Positions 7,842-16,684 of a stretch of DNA of 64,000 nucleotides are shown piece by piece; position 1 is the stretch's first letter; each line of letters starts with the position of its first letter. The stretch is from Paenibacillus sp. MAEPY2 (lineage in GTDB: Bacteria; Bacillota; Bacilli; Paenibacillales; Paenibacillaceae). The DNA lies in assembly GCF_000499205.1 (NCBI RefSeq), contig NZ_AWUK01000038.1, positions 186,001 to 250,000 on the forward strand, given 5' to 3'. The translations under genes were made by a program, and so were the position numbers. The notes beneath the pieces were generated by a model, which saw only the letters and a program-made list of their open reading frames with translations, was not told where the DNA came from and ran no database searches.

Positions 7842-10412
7842 ATGATTTTGTACGTGGCCAAAAAAATGCCCGTGATCCTGCTCGTTTTCATCCTGTTTCT
7901 TGGCGGCTGTCAGCCCGACTCTACGCCTGTAACTACGTTGTCGGCAAATGCGGATGAACAAGCAGAAGTGCCTGTACTGCAGCCTGGTCAGAAGCTGGCC
8001 TCATCCTTCAGCGATGCCCGTCTGCCAGACATGCTCGGGCTTGCCCAGAATGATGAGCTGCAGCTACTCATCCAGGAGGATACAGCTGAGATTGCGGTGA
8101 TTCACAAGCAAAGCGGGCAGATCTGGCGCAGCAATCCGGAAGATCGGAAGATCGATTCGCTTGCGTCGGGAATCAATAAGGATCTGCTGTCTGCACAGTC
8201 CAAGCTGAGCTTCTATAACAGTCTGGGTCAGAGCAGCTCGGTCAATTCCTATACGGACAGCGTAGCTCACCAGCAGATAAGCTACGAAGCATTGCCGAAT
8301 GGGGTTCGGGTGAACTACCAGTTCGGAACCAATGAGAGTTCTGTGGAAGATCTGCCTGTAAAAATCAGCAAAGAGCGCTTCGAACAGAAGCTGCTTGCCT
8401 TGCTCGACAAGGCAGGACAACGTGCCTTGAAGATTGGGTATGCAGAGGAGAAGGACGCGGGTGTATACGTTCGGAACGACAAAGCGCTGCAGGGTCTTCA
8501 GTTGACGCGTGCTCTGAAGGCTTTTGAGACAGCCGGCTACACGTCCGAGGACCTTGAGCTGGACAATGCCGAGCATGGCATCGAGCAGGAAAAAAGCGGC
8601 CCCCGATTGTTTATGCTATCCATTGAATATGAGCTGGATCAGGAATCATTGGTTGTACGTGTACCTGCCTCTGGCATCCATTTTCCAGAGCAATACCCGA
8701 TCAACAGCATATCCGTGCTGGATTATTTCGGGGCTGGCGCAGCGGATCAGGAAGGTTCCCTGTTTGTACCTGATGGGTCGGGAGCACTCATTCATTTTAA
8801 TAATGGAAAGGTACAATACCCTGCCTATCAGCAGGATGTATACGGACCGGATCTGACGATGAAGCTTCGTGAAGCGGACTCCTCCGAGGAAAGAGCAAGG
8901 CTGCCGGTATTCGGTCTCATTCGTGAGGGCGGCGCATTTCTTGGCATCATTGAGGAAGGCGCAGCGGTGGCGGTTGTAAATGCAGATATCAGCGGAAAGC
9001 TGAATAGCTACAACAATGTGTATCCGAGCTTCTACCTTGTAAACAAAAGTGATGTAACACTCCAAGCCAGCGACATGGTACGGACACTTCCCAAGTTTCA
9101 GAAGAAGCCGACCGCATCGGATTTTGTCGTCCGTTATGCCTTTGCCGGGGCAGAGAAAGCCTCTTACTCCGGTCTGGCTTCCTTATATCGTGACTACTTA
9201 ATCCAGACGAATGGCCTTCCTGCGAACCAAACAGCTGGGGGAGAAATGGATATTCCGTTTTACCTGAAGCTTATCGGCGGAATGACGACCAGAAAACATA
9301 TGTTGGGCATACCCTACGATTCTACCGAAGCGTTGACCACCTTTGATGAAGCCCGGCAGATTCTGTCGATCCTTAAGAAAAAACAAGTATCCAACATTCA
9401 GGTTCGGTATGCGGGATGGTTTAATGAAGGGCTTCAACATCAGATACCGGATTCCATCAAAGTGGATGGAGCGATTGGAGGACGAAAAGGCATGCAAGAA
9501 TTCAGCGACTATGCTCGTAAGGAGGGAATTGGATTTTACCCCGATGTCGCTGTACTAAATGTACATTCCAAGACAGGATTCAGTCCTTCCAAGGAAGCTT
9601 CACGCACACTGACGCAGGAGCCTGCACTTCTATATCCGATGGACCCGGCAAGACAGCGGCGTGACCGGGATCGACTTCCGTCCTATATCCTGTCTCCGCA
9701 TTTGCTGGGAGATGTGACTCAAGACCTGCTGAAAGCACTCCAGCCCTATGAGCAAGGGGGATTGTCGGTGCGTGATCTTGCTGATCAAGTGAACAGTGAC
9801 ATGAATCCGAAGAAACTGCTGGATCGCACAGGAGCACAAACAGCCGTCACCGAGAGCTTGAAGCAGATTGCGCAGCAAGGGCTATCTGTTGTTGCCGAAG
9901 GCGGGAATGCGTATGCACTGCCCTATGTGACAGATCTCACGGATGCCCCAATGTCCAGCAGCCGCTTCAAGCTGGAGGATGAGGAGATTCCGTTCTTCCA
10001 ACTGGTTGTACATGGTGGCATCAGCTATACGGGAGCTTCTTACAACCTGTCAACCTATACGGATGCGAGACAGTATGTACTAAAGCTCGTGGAGTATGGG
10101 GCAAGCCCGTATTTTACTTGGTTTAACGCACCGAATCATGTTGTGAAGGAAACGGATTACGACAATCTGTATGCTGCGCACTATGGACAATGGATTGATC
10201 TCGCTGCGGAGATGTATGAAGAGGTCAATCAGGCCAATCGTCCTTTCGCAGGGCTTCACATGGTGGCACACGAGAAGCTGGCTGAAGGGGTGTATCAAAC
10301 GACATATGAAAACGGAAGCTTCGCTCTGGTGAATTATAACGACTTCCCGGTGCAGGCAGGCGGTCATAACGTGGAACCCAAAAGTTACGTGACAGGTGGT
10401 GAGCAACTCTGA
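7842..10412 (+). CDS. DUF5696-type lipoprotein, possible glycoside-hydrolase-like TIM barrel
   Basis: About 856 residues. The ATG at 7842 is preferred over 7836 because AAGGAAGGAG ends at 7834. A signal peptide ends in LGGC, so Cys23 would be lipidated and the protein displayed on the outer face of the membrane. The N-terminal ~400 residues are beta-rich. From ~475 there is an alternating strand/helix pattern with strand-like cores VSNIQVRYAGWFNEG, GIGFYPDVAVLNVH, LSVRDLADQVNSD, LSVVAEGGNAYAL and IPFFQLVVHGG, and a late SPYFTWFNAP, which resembles the barrel of polysaccharide hydrolases of the GH31/36/101 type. That resemblance is my inference, and no catalytic residue is proven. The protein is common next to sugar ABC transporters of Paenibacillus. 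It sits between the YIP1 gene and a permease pair. Confidence 0.75.
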   Translation: MILYVAKKMPVILLVFILFLGGCQPDSTPVTTLSANADEQAEVPVLQPGQKLASSFSDARLPDMLGLAQNDELQLLIQEDTAEIAVIHKQSGQIWRSNPEDRKIDSLASGINKDLLSAQSKLSFYNSLGQSSSVNSYTDSVAHQQISYEALPNGVRVNYQFGTNESSVEDLPVKISKERFEQKLLALLDKAGQRALKIGYAEEKDAGVYVRNDKALQGLQLTRALKAFETAGYTSEDLELDNAEHGIEQEKSGPRLFMLSIEYELDQESLVVRVPASGIHFPEQYPINSISVLDYFGAGAADQEGSLFVPDGSGALIHFNNGKVQYPAYQQDVYGPDLTMKLREADSSEERARLPVFGLIREGGAFLGIIEEGAAVAVVNADISGKLNSYNNVYPSFYLVNKSDVTLQASDMVRTLPKFQKKPTASDFVVRYAFAGAEKASYSGLASLYRDYLIQTNGLPANQTAGGEMDIPFYLKLIGGMTTRKHMLGIPYDSTEALTTFDEARQILSILKKKQVSNIQVRYAGWFNEGLQHQIPDSIKVDGAIGGRKGMQEFSDYARKEGIGFYPDVAVLNVHSKTGFSPSKEASRTLTQEPALLYPMDPARQRRDRDRLPSYILSPHLLGDVTQDLLKALQPYEQGGLSVRDLADQVNSDMNPKKLLDRTGAQTAVTESLKQIAQQGLSVVAEGGNAYALPYVTDLTDAPMSSSRFKLEDEEIPFFQLVVHGGISYTGASYNLSTYTDARQYVLKLVEYGASPYFTWFNAPNHVVKETDYDNLYAAHYGQWIDLAAEMYEEVNQANRPFAGLHMVAHEKLAEGVYQTTYENGSFALVNYNDFPVQAGGHNVEPKSYVTGGEQL

Positions 10413-11311
10413 AAGCGCTACTAAAGGGGAAGTGGGGACGCCGAACCTACGCTCAGCAGAAAGCGGTCTGGGGAGTCATCTATGTGCTTCCCTGGCTCGT
10501 CGGTTTTGTCCTGTTCTTCCTGGTTCCGCTGCTGGCTTCCTTGCGCTACAGCCTGAGTTCAATTCAGGCGAATGCACAGGGGATATCCATCCAGTTCACA
10601 GGTCTCGCCAACTATATCCAGGCAATGACGGTAAATACCAGCTTCAACCGGGCACTGATCGAATCCATCACAGATGTGCTCGTTAATGTGCCTCTGATCG
10701 TAATATTCAGCCTGTTCCTTGCAGTTATTCTGAATCAGAGGTTTCCGGGGCGAGCAGTAGCGAGATCCATATTTTTTCTGCCGGTGATTCTGGCATCCGG
10801 CGTCATCATGACGCTGGAAAGCACCAGTCTGATCGAGGCTGTGAACCAGAGCAATACAGGTGGCAGCGCCTTGGGAACCTTTGAGATTGAAAAGCTGATG
10901 CTGGATGCGGGGTTGAGCGAATGGGTCGTGACATATCTGAGCGGTGCGGTAGACCGGATATATCAGATTGTCAGTCAATCCGGTGTACAGATTCTCATAT
11001 TTTTGGCAGGTATCCAAACGATATCGCCCCAGCTATATGAAGCATCCAAAATGGAAGGGGCCACTGGATATGAAGCGTTCTGGAAAATCACGTTTCCGAT
11101 GGTCAGCCCACTCATTTTTGTGAACGTCATTTACACCATCGTCGATTCTTTTGCAAACAACGCCATGACCAAGCTTATTCGCGATACAGGCTTCGTTAAA
11201 TTTGATTTTGGGTTAAGCTCAGCCATGGCATGGGTGTATTTCCTGGCTATTGCCGTCATTCTGGTGATCGTTTCACTTATTTTCTCCAAACGTGTCTTCT
11301 ATCAAGATTAG
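10409..11311 (+). CDS. ABC transporter permease with apparent CTG start
   Basis: About 300 residues with six membrane spans and the EAA loop EASKMEGA ending in FP. The first conventional start in frame is GTG at 10484, but it would fall inside the first membrane helix. The same frame is open back to a TGA at 10400-10402 and encodes a basic cytoplasmic tail beginning LKALLKGKWGRR, as in related permeases. The only start-like codon that keeps the tail is CTG at 10409, overlapping the stop of the DUF5696 gene as CTGA and preceded by AGGTGGTGAG. I therefore place the start there; translational coupling would explain use of a rare codon. It pairs with the next permease. Substrate unknown. Confidence 0.8.
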   Translation: MKALLKGKWGRRTYAQQKAVWGVIYVLPWLVGFVLFFLVPLLASLRYSLSSIQANAQGISIQFTGLANYIQAMTVNTSFNRALIESITDVLVNVPLIVIFSLFLAVILNQRFPGRAVARSIFFLPVILASGVIMTLESTSLIEAVNQSNTGGSALGTFEIEKLMLDAGLSEWVVTYLSGAVDRIYQIVSQSGVQILIFLAGIQTISPQLYEASKMEGATGYEAFWKITFPMVSPLIFVNVIYTIVDSFANNAMTKLIRDTGFVKFDFGLSSAMAWVYFLAIAVILVIVSLIFSKRVFYQD

Positions 11312-11331
11312 AAAAGGGGGTGTGTGCGTTG

Positions 11332-12273
11332 ATGATATCAAGACTGTTGTCGCTGGAGCAGTGGAAAAGCTGGCTGTGGTCTGTTGTGAGATTCACACTC
11401 ATTGCAGGGCTATCCTTCGTTATTTTGTTTCCTATCTTTCAGAAGATATCAACGTCCATCAAGGATAAAAGTGATTTGTATTCCGCGGTTGTCGTCTGGA
11501 TTCCACAGAATTTCTCTATCGACAATTTTCGAGAGGCTATTCGTGTCATGGATTACTGGGCAACGCTGTTCAATACGTTTGCGTTGTCTGCAACAACGAC
11601 TATTTTGACCACGCTTTCCTGTGCACTTGCCGGATACGGGTTTGCCCGCTTGAAGTTTAAGGGAAGTAATCTGTTGTTCGCCGGAGTCATTCTGACCATA
11701 CTGGTGCCGCCCACCACGATCCTGATCCCGGTGTATCTGAATCTGAAGAGCTTCGATCTCATGGGACTGATGACGCTGATTGCAGGCAAACCCGTCAATC
11801 TGCTGAATACGTACTGGCCGTTTATTTTGACTGCCATAACAGCCAATTCGCTCAAAGCAGGTTTGTACATTTTTATCTTTCGCCAATTTTTCAGGGGCAT
11901 TCCCAAAGAGGTGGAGGAAGCCGCTTACGTTGATGGTGCAGGGATCAGCCGAACCTTTACACGTATTATGCTCCCAAATGCAATTCCATCAATCGTTACT
12001 GTACTGCTGTTTTCTTTCGTCTGGCAATGGAATGACAGCTTCTACACGACAACCTATCTGACGTCCAGCAAGGTGATGTCAACGCAGCTGTCTTCTCTTC
12101 CATATAATCTGGCACAGCAGGTTAGTGATGGCGCATCCAAAGCCGATCCATTCTATCTGAGCATGATTCAGGATACAGGCATTCTGCTGGCGATCCTGCC
12201 TTTAATCATCATTTATCTGTTTGTGCAGCGTTATTTCGTTGAAAGTGTTGAACGTACTGGCATCGTTGGATAA
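11332..12273 (+). CDS. Carbohydrate ABC transporter permease
   Basis: A 313-residue MalG-type permease. The ATG at 11332 is chosen because AAAAGGGGGTG precedes it by about nine bases and because the open frame upstream overlaps the previous permease. There are six hydrophobic spans and an EAA loop EAAYVDGAG ending in LP. It is the last gene of the long operon; 15-20 bases after its stop there is a small GGGGCT/AGCCCC hairpin. With the preceding gene it gives this operon a second complete permease pair, so the locus carries two channels but no ATPase. Confidence 0.88.
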   Translation: MISRLLSLEQWKSWLWSVVRFTLIAGLSFVILFPIFQKISTSIKDKSDLYSAVVVWIPQNFSIDNFREAIRVMDYWATLFNTFALSATTTILTTLSCALAGYGFARLKFKGSNLLFAGVILTILVPPTTILIPVYLNLKSFDLMGLMTLIAGKPVNLLNTYWPFILTAITANSLKAGLYIFIFRQFFRGIPKEVEEAAYVDGAGISRTFTRIMLPNAIPSIVTVLLFSFVWQWNDSFYTTTYLTSSKVMSTQLSSLPYNLAQQVSDGASKADPFYLSMIQDTGILLAILPLIIIYLFVQRYFVESVERTGIVG

Positions 12274-12290
12274 TGATTCTCTCTTGAATG

Positions 12291-12316
12291 GGGGCTGGAA
12301 GGTCTAGCCCCTTTAT
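12291..12316 (+). terminator. Short hairpin after the long transporter operon
   Basis: GGGGCT (12291-12296) pairs with AGCCCC (12306-12311) across a 9-base loop and is followed by TTTATAG. The U tract is poor, so termination is probably incomplete and some read-through into the GH5 gene is possible. Confidence 0.4.
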
Positions 12317-12377
12317 AGTAAAGGAGGTGTTGCCTTCCGTTTTAACGTTTTACACTTTAAGCTCAGGAGGGATTATA

Positions 12378-14072
12378 TTGAAGAGATGGTTGGTATCTTG
12401 TAAATTTATGATCATTCTCGGTTTGCTATTGTCTATTATGCCGTTCGGAACCGAACGTGCGGAAGCGTGGGTCGGCATGCCGATGGGCAAGCTTCATGTC
12501 AGCGGCAAAAACTTGGTGAACAGTAGTAACCAGCCCGTCGTGCTAAGTGGCTGGCATCAGCCTTCAGGCGCCTACTGGACATATCAGAACAGCAATTATT
12601 ATCTGAATCTTCATGGCAACAACCGTCATGCTGCCACATTGGCTTACCTGAAGGATATTACGGATACATTCACAAGTACAAGCCCGAAATACGGAAGCAG
12701 CCACGGCTGGAATATGAATCAGATTCGGCTGTTCATTGACCGTGAGGACATGGGCGATGTGGCGGCAGGCACCTACAATTTTGCAGGTGTACAAGCCGTG
12801 ACACAGAACGTCATTATTCCTTATATACAATATGCCAAAACCAAAGGCGTCTATGTTACGCTTGGACTCGATTTCACACTGAAGGATGATCAGGCCACCA
12901 CTTCGGCCAATCTGCAAAAGTTCAATCAGATCTGGGGTTATCTCGCTGCTCGTCCAGAGATAAAAAGTGCCGATAATGTACATTTCGAGCTGATCAACGA
13001 GCCGGTAAAATCCTATGCGAACGGACATTGGGGTGGTTATAACGGCGAGAACGACTTTGTGGACCACTGGAACGACTTGCGCAATTTCCAGAATTCCATC
13101 ATCTCGACCATTCGGAGCCAAGGCGCGGATAATGTCATCTGGGCCGCTGGTTTGGGATATAACCAATTCTACAGTCTGACAGCAAGCCATCCGTTGACAG
13201 ACCCGCTGAACAATTACGGTTATGCCGTTCACTGGTATCCGGGTTACGGAGCATATGACAACATGTCCATTCTGCAAGATCAATGGAATACCAATGTAAA
13301 GGCAGCTGCTGATAATTATCCGATTAACATCACCGAAGTCACTTGGTTCAAAAAGAAAGCCGGCGATTCCGAATACTGGAATCTGTTCAATGGCAGCAAT
13401 GAAGGCTTTGGTAACAATACGAAGACCATTTTCAACGCGGCAGGCAATGTAAGTATTGCAGCTCACATGAACGGTTTTATTCTGGATGCTGGACAGCGAA
13501 GCTCCTTTGCTGATCCTACGGCAGGATTGAAATGGGACGGTGATGCTTCAAGAAGCGCAATGGGACGATTTCTCTTCGAATGGTTCTATGAACGTGCTCA
13601 GACCTATCCAAACGGTGGCACTCCATCAAGCGGTCTAGTCTCGGGTGCGACCTACAAGATTGTGTCCAGACATTCGAACAAGGTTATTGATGTACCGGGT
13701 GGGGTAAACGAGAACAACTTGCAGCTTCAGCAATGGTCTGATCTGGGGGGCAATCCTCAAAAGTGGGTCCTGAATCAAATAGCTAGCGGAATTTACAGTT
13801 TGACGAGTGTGAATTCGCCTGATAAGGTGATCGACATCCGAAATGGCACCAGTACCAACGGAGAGGCAGTACAGCTTATGAGTAATTTAAACACCACTGC
13901 GCAGCATTTCAAAATCAATGATCTGGGCAATGGGTACTGGAGTATTATTAACGTGAATAGCAATAAAGCCATTGAGGTAACCGGTTCTGCGACGACAGAC
14001 GGTGCAAAATTGCAGCAAAACGATTACACAGGCGGAACCAACCAGCAATGGAAGTTTGTAGCCGTCAATTAA
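12378..14072 (+). CDS. Secreted glycoside hydrolase family 5 with C-terminal ricin-type (CBM13-like) domain
   Basis: Start TTG at 12378, seven bases after AGGAGG (12365-12370), giving 564 residues. A signal peptide (LKRW... to ERAEA, cleavage near residue 30) sends it out of the cell. The GH5 barrel spans about 40-420, with the acid/base glutamate in LINEPV (Glu208) and the nucleophile in ITEVTW (Glu320). The C-terminal ~145 residues form a beta-trefoil with repeated (K/R)VIDV/KVIDI/KAIEV and QQW-type motifs, typical of sugar-binding ricin lectin modules. The subfamily and substrate (beta-glucan, mannan or xylan-type) cannot be fixed by eye. It follows the 1-12273 operon and ends at a terminator, so it may be co-transcribed or have a promoter in the 100-base gap. 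Confidence 0.85.
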   Translation: MKRWLVSCKFMIILGLLLSIMPFGTERAEAWVGMPMGKLHVSGKNLVNSSNQPVVLSGWHQPSGAYWTYQNSNYYLNLHGNNRHAATLAYLKDITDTFTSTSPKYGSSHGWNMNQIRLFIDREDMGDVAAGTYNFAGVQAVTQNVIIPYIQYAKTKGVYVTLGLDFTLKDDQATTSANLQKFNQIWGYLAARPEIKSADNVHFELINEPVKSYANGHWGGYNGENDFVDHWNDLRNFQNSIISTIRSQGADNVIWAAGLGYNQFYSLTASHPLTDPLNNYGYAVHWYPGYGAYDNMSILQDQWNTNVKAAADNYPINITEVTWFKKKAGDSEYWNLFNGSNEGFGNNTKTIFNAAGNVSIAAHMNGFILDAGQRSSFADPTAGLKWDGDASRSAMGRFLFEWFYERAQTYPNGGTPSSGLVSGATYKIVSRHSNKVIDVPGGVNENNLQLQQWSDLGGNPQKWVLNQIASGIYSLTSVNSPDKVIDIRNGTSTNGEAVQLMSNLNTTAQHFKINDLGNGYWSIINVNSNKAIEVTGSATTDGAKLQQNDYTGGTNQQWKFVAVN

Positions 14073-14091
14073 ACAAAATGTACAAAAGGAG

Positions 14092-14127
14092 CCTTCCAGC
14101 TATTGCGGCTGGGAAGGTTTCTTTTTG
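14092..14127 (+). terminator. Rho-independent terminator after GH5
   Basis: CCTTCCAGC (14092-14100) pairs with GCTGGGAAGG (14108-14117, one bulged G), followed by TTTCTTTTT. Confidence 0.75.
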
Positions 14128-14187
14128 GTGTTCAGAAGTAGTCCTCTATTAACCGCTAGTGGTTTAGTACAAAAATTTCAAGTATTT

Positions 14188-14241
14188 GTACCAAAAAGAT
14201 TAAGGTGTACCTTCACCACACACAAATGAAAGGTGTATTAT
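14188..14241 (+). promoter_or_regulatory. Promoter of the AraC regulator with paired GTACC half-sites
   Basis: GTACC at 14188 and again at 14207 (19-bp repeat unit, GTACC-N14-GTACC) lead directly into TTCACC (14212-14217, -35), an 18-base spacer and TATTAT (14236-14241, -10). An additional GTAC occurs at 14167. The same layout recurs at 16623-16676 before the transporter operon, so the repeats are probably the target of the AraC regulator encoded at 14286. Confidence 0.6.
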
Positions 14242-14256
14242 GAAACAAATCAATTT

Positions 14257-14270
14257 TGTAAACGTTTACC
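14257..14270 (+). promoter_or_regulatory. cre-like operator overlapping the start of the AraC regulator transcript
   Basis: TGTAAACGTTTACC differs from the cre consensus TGWAANCGNTNWCA only at the last base and contains the perfect palindrome GTAAACGTTTAC. It lies 16 bases after the -10 and just before the AAGGAGG at 14274-14280, a position where CcpA (or another LacI-family protein) would block elongation. Confidence 0.6.
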
Positions 14271-14285
14271 AAAAAGGAGGTACAA

Positions 14286-16607
14286 ATGCAGCGTCTATGG
14301 TTCAAATTCACGCCGTTATTCCGCAGATTTATGGTTTCTTATCTCATTATTCTGATGATTCCTCAAATTGCCGGATATGCCTCCTATAGGGCATCCATTG
14401 AAGCAGCGAGGACAAGCTCCATTGAAAACAGTCTGAAATCGCTCAACCTGGGCAAGGAAATTATTGAACGAAATCTCATGCAGGTCGAGGATTTCACAAG
14501 GCAGTTAGCGATTAACCAGGAGTTGTACCGTTTAATTGCTGATCCCAAGCCGCTCGATGCTAATAATGTTTATGGTTTGGGCCGTATGCAGCGCAGCCTG
14601 TCTATGTACAGCAGCACCAATGATTATTTGTCTCATTTCTTCATATATATTCCGAATTATAATGTCATCATCACGCCTACCACCGTTTACTACCGACCTG
14701 AGCATTATTACGCCACCAATGCGCTGGAAGGCATGACGTTCGAAGAATGGAAAGAAAACATTTTGAAAAAGCCACATTTAAACGAGATTATTCCCCTTCG
14801 GAACTACAAGCAGGAGATTCGCAGTAATCTGCTTGTGGACGCTCCGGCCATTACGTTTCTTCAATCGCTTCCTTTAAACAGCTTCAACAAACCTCAGGCT
14901 ACCATCGGTGTCATGATTGATGAGAATCAGATGGCGAGCCTGACTCAACATATTGTGGAGCAATATGGAGGGTGGACACTGGTAACAGACGCCAATGGGA
15001 ACATCATTTTTTCGCGTGGCATGAGTACAAGTGAGGCAAAGCAACTGAAGGATATTCCTGCTGCCAAGGATCGTGAAGTGCAGCCTATGGGAGACGGTCG
15101 TCTGCTGATTTCCATTCGCTCTGATCAAAATGGCTGGAATTACATGGCTGGCATTCCCGAACGGGCGTTAATGATAAAAGCAGACCAGATCAAGCAGGTT
15201 ACCTTTACCTTCACGTTAGCCACACTTGGTTTCGGACTAATCATTGGACTTTTACTGGCTTACCGCAACAGTGCGCCGATTCATAAGCTTTTGTTCGTGT
15301 TTCGGGATCAGAATATCGGACTACCGGGAAAAATAAGTAATGAGTACGATTTCTTGGCCAGCAATATTACGAGTCTTATTACGAACAACCATCTTCTCAA
15401 AAATGCCTTGAATGAGCAGCTCCCGATGCTGCGAGACGGGTTCATCAAGCGTTTGTTGAACGGTGAGTTTTATACAACCCGTGAGTTGGAGGCGATCTCT
15501 TCCCAGACAGACATTTCGCTTCATACCAGTCGTGGGGTTGTGGGGATTATGAGAGTGGATGGCTATGGCAGCCCGGATAGCGAAGAAATTATTCAAGAAT
15601 TAAGTGTTGCGAGGCTAATCGTGCGTGAAGCGCTGACGACATGGAATGCGGATGTTTTGATAACGGAGTGGGGAACGGATCAGATTGCTTTTGTGCTACC
15701 GCTCAGGGATGAAGCTTTGGATCAAACCTTGCTCACATGTGAAGCCCAATTGATGAAACTGATGGATTCTGTGTATCAGGACTACCGGGTATCGACGACC
15801 ATCGGTATCGGTTCTTCATATGATGTATGGAATGACGTTGGCCGTTCGTTCAACGAGGCCAGACAAGCGCTCGAATATGCCATTCACATCGGGGCGGACC
15901 AATTAGTAAAATTCGAAAACGCTGTAAAGGAAACCGAATTGTACTACTATCCGATGGAGTCCGAGCAGCGGCTGATAAATACGCTTAAGGCGGGAGAGAT
16001 GGAAGAATCCAAGCGTAACTTGGATCAACTGTTTAGCCGAAACTTCGCAGAGCAAGAGCTGTCGTACGATATGACACAGCAATTTATAATGGAATTAAGG
16101 GGAACATTTCTAAAGCTGGAGCCTAAGATCATGCTGGATGAAGCGCTTGTCGAGGAGTTCAAGAATCGGATCACTGGGATTCAGGTCACGGACAGTGTTG
16201 CCGTATTGCGGGACAAGTTCCATCAGCTGGCGGAAGAGGTCTGCCAGAACGTGCAACGTAAAAAATCCAACATGCATGCGGAAATTGTCAATGAAACAAT
16301 GGCTTACATCCAGAAGCATTATACCGATGCGAACCTGACGGTGTACCGGATTGCGGAACAAATGGGCAAACCGGAAAAATATATCTCCCAATTATTCAAG
16401 GAGCATACCGGAGAGAACCTTTCCGACTATGTAGAGGTGGTGCGAATCAGCAAAGCAGCTGAGTTGCTGCTTGAGAGCCAGCAGACGATTGATGAGATTG
16501 CACAGACAACCGGATATAATAGCGCACATTCGTTCCGAAGAGCCTTCAAACGCGTTAGGGGCATCTTGCCAAGTGCATTTCGGCAGATGGAAGATCAAAT
16601 GAAATGA
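14286..16607 (+). CDS. Membrane-bound AraC-family transcriptional regulator
   Basis: A 773-residue one-component regulator. A first membrane helix at ~16-35 (FMVSYLIILMIPQIAGY), an extracytoplasmic sensor region ~36-300 and a second helix at ~303-325 (TFTFTLATLGFGLIIGLLL) are followed by a cytoplasmic region. The C-terminal ~100 residues are an AraC-type double helix-turn-helix (TVYRIAEQMGKPEKYISQLFKEHTGENL and IDEIAQTTGYNSAHSFRRAFKR). The ATG follows AAGGAGG by five bases. This architecture is common next to sugar ABC operons in Paenibacillus, where it senses a ligand outside and activates the operon. The next three genes encode such an importer, and the shared promoter elements support control of both itself and that operon. 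Confidence 0.9.
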   Translation: MQRLWFKFTPLFRRFMVSYLIILMIPQIAGYASYRASIEAARTSSIENSLKSLNLGKEIIERNLMQVEDFTRQLAINQELYRLIADPKPLDANNVYGLGRMQRSLSMYSSTNDYLSHFFIYIPNYNVIITPTTVYYRPEHYYATNALEGMTFEEWKENILKKPHLNEIIPLRNYKQEIRSNLLVDAPAITFLQSLPLNSFNKPQATIGVMIDENQMASLTQHIVEQYGGWTLVTDANGNIIFSRGMSTSEAKQLKDIPAAKDREVQPMGDGRLLISIRSDQNGWNYMAGIPERALMIKADQIKQVTFTFTLATLGFGLIIGLLLAYRNSAPIHKLLFVFRDQNIGLPGKISNEYDFLASNITSLITNNHLLKNALNEQLPMLRDGFIKRLLNGEFYTTRELEAISSQTDISLHTSRGVVGIMRVDGYGSPDSEEIIQELSVARLIVREALTTWNADVLITEWGTDQIAFVLPLRDEALDQTLLTCEAQLMKLMDSVYQDYRVSTTIGIGSSYDVWNDVGRSFNEARQALEYAIHIGADQLVKFENAVKETELYYYPMESEQRLINTLKAGEMEESKRNLDQLFSRNFAEQELSYDMTQQFIMELRGTFLKLEPKIMLDEALVEEFKNRITGIQVTDSVAVLRDKFHQLAEEVCQNVQRKKSNMHAEIVNETMAYIQKHYTDANLTVYRIAEQMGKPEKYISQLFKEHTGENLSDYVEVVRISKAAELLLESQQTIDEIAQTTGYNSAHSFRRAFKRVRGILPSAFRQMEDQMK

Positions 16608-16622
16608 AGTCGTACGTGATTC

Positions 16623-16676
16623 GTACCTCATTCGATAAAGTGTACCTTTACGCAATCGGGGAAGCGCTCTTATGAT
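16623..16676 (+). promoter_or_regulatory. Promoter of the LplB/LplC/SBP operon with paired GTACC half-sites
   Basis: GTACC at 16623 and 16642 (19-bp repeat) run into TTTACG (16647-16652, -35), an 18-base spacer and TATGAT (16671-16676, -10). Order and spacing equal those at 14188-14241, and the stretch AARGTGTACCTTYAC matches at 13 of 15 positions. Confidence 0.6.
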
Positions 16677-16684
16677 TACCAACA

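Noticed and set aside
10484-10486. GTG as start of the permease
   Set aside because: It would delete the cytoplasmic tail and begin inside the first membrane helix, and no ribosome binding site precedes it.
12564-13466. 300-residue minus-strand frame opposite GH5
   Set aside because: Mirror of the GH5 coding sequence; no start signal or domain.
16654-16674. Additional cre site at GGGGAAGCGCTCTTA
   Set aside because: Three mismatches to the cre consensus, and it lies in the promoter spacer; only the GCGCT core is shared.
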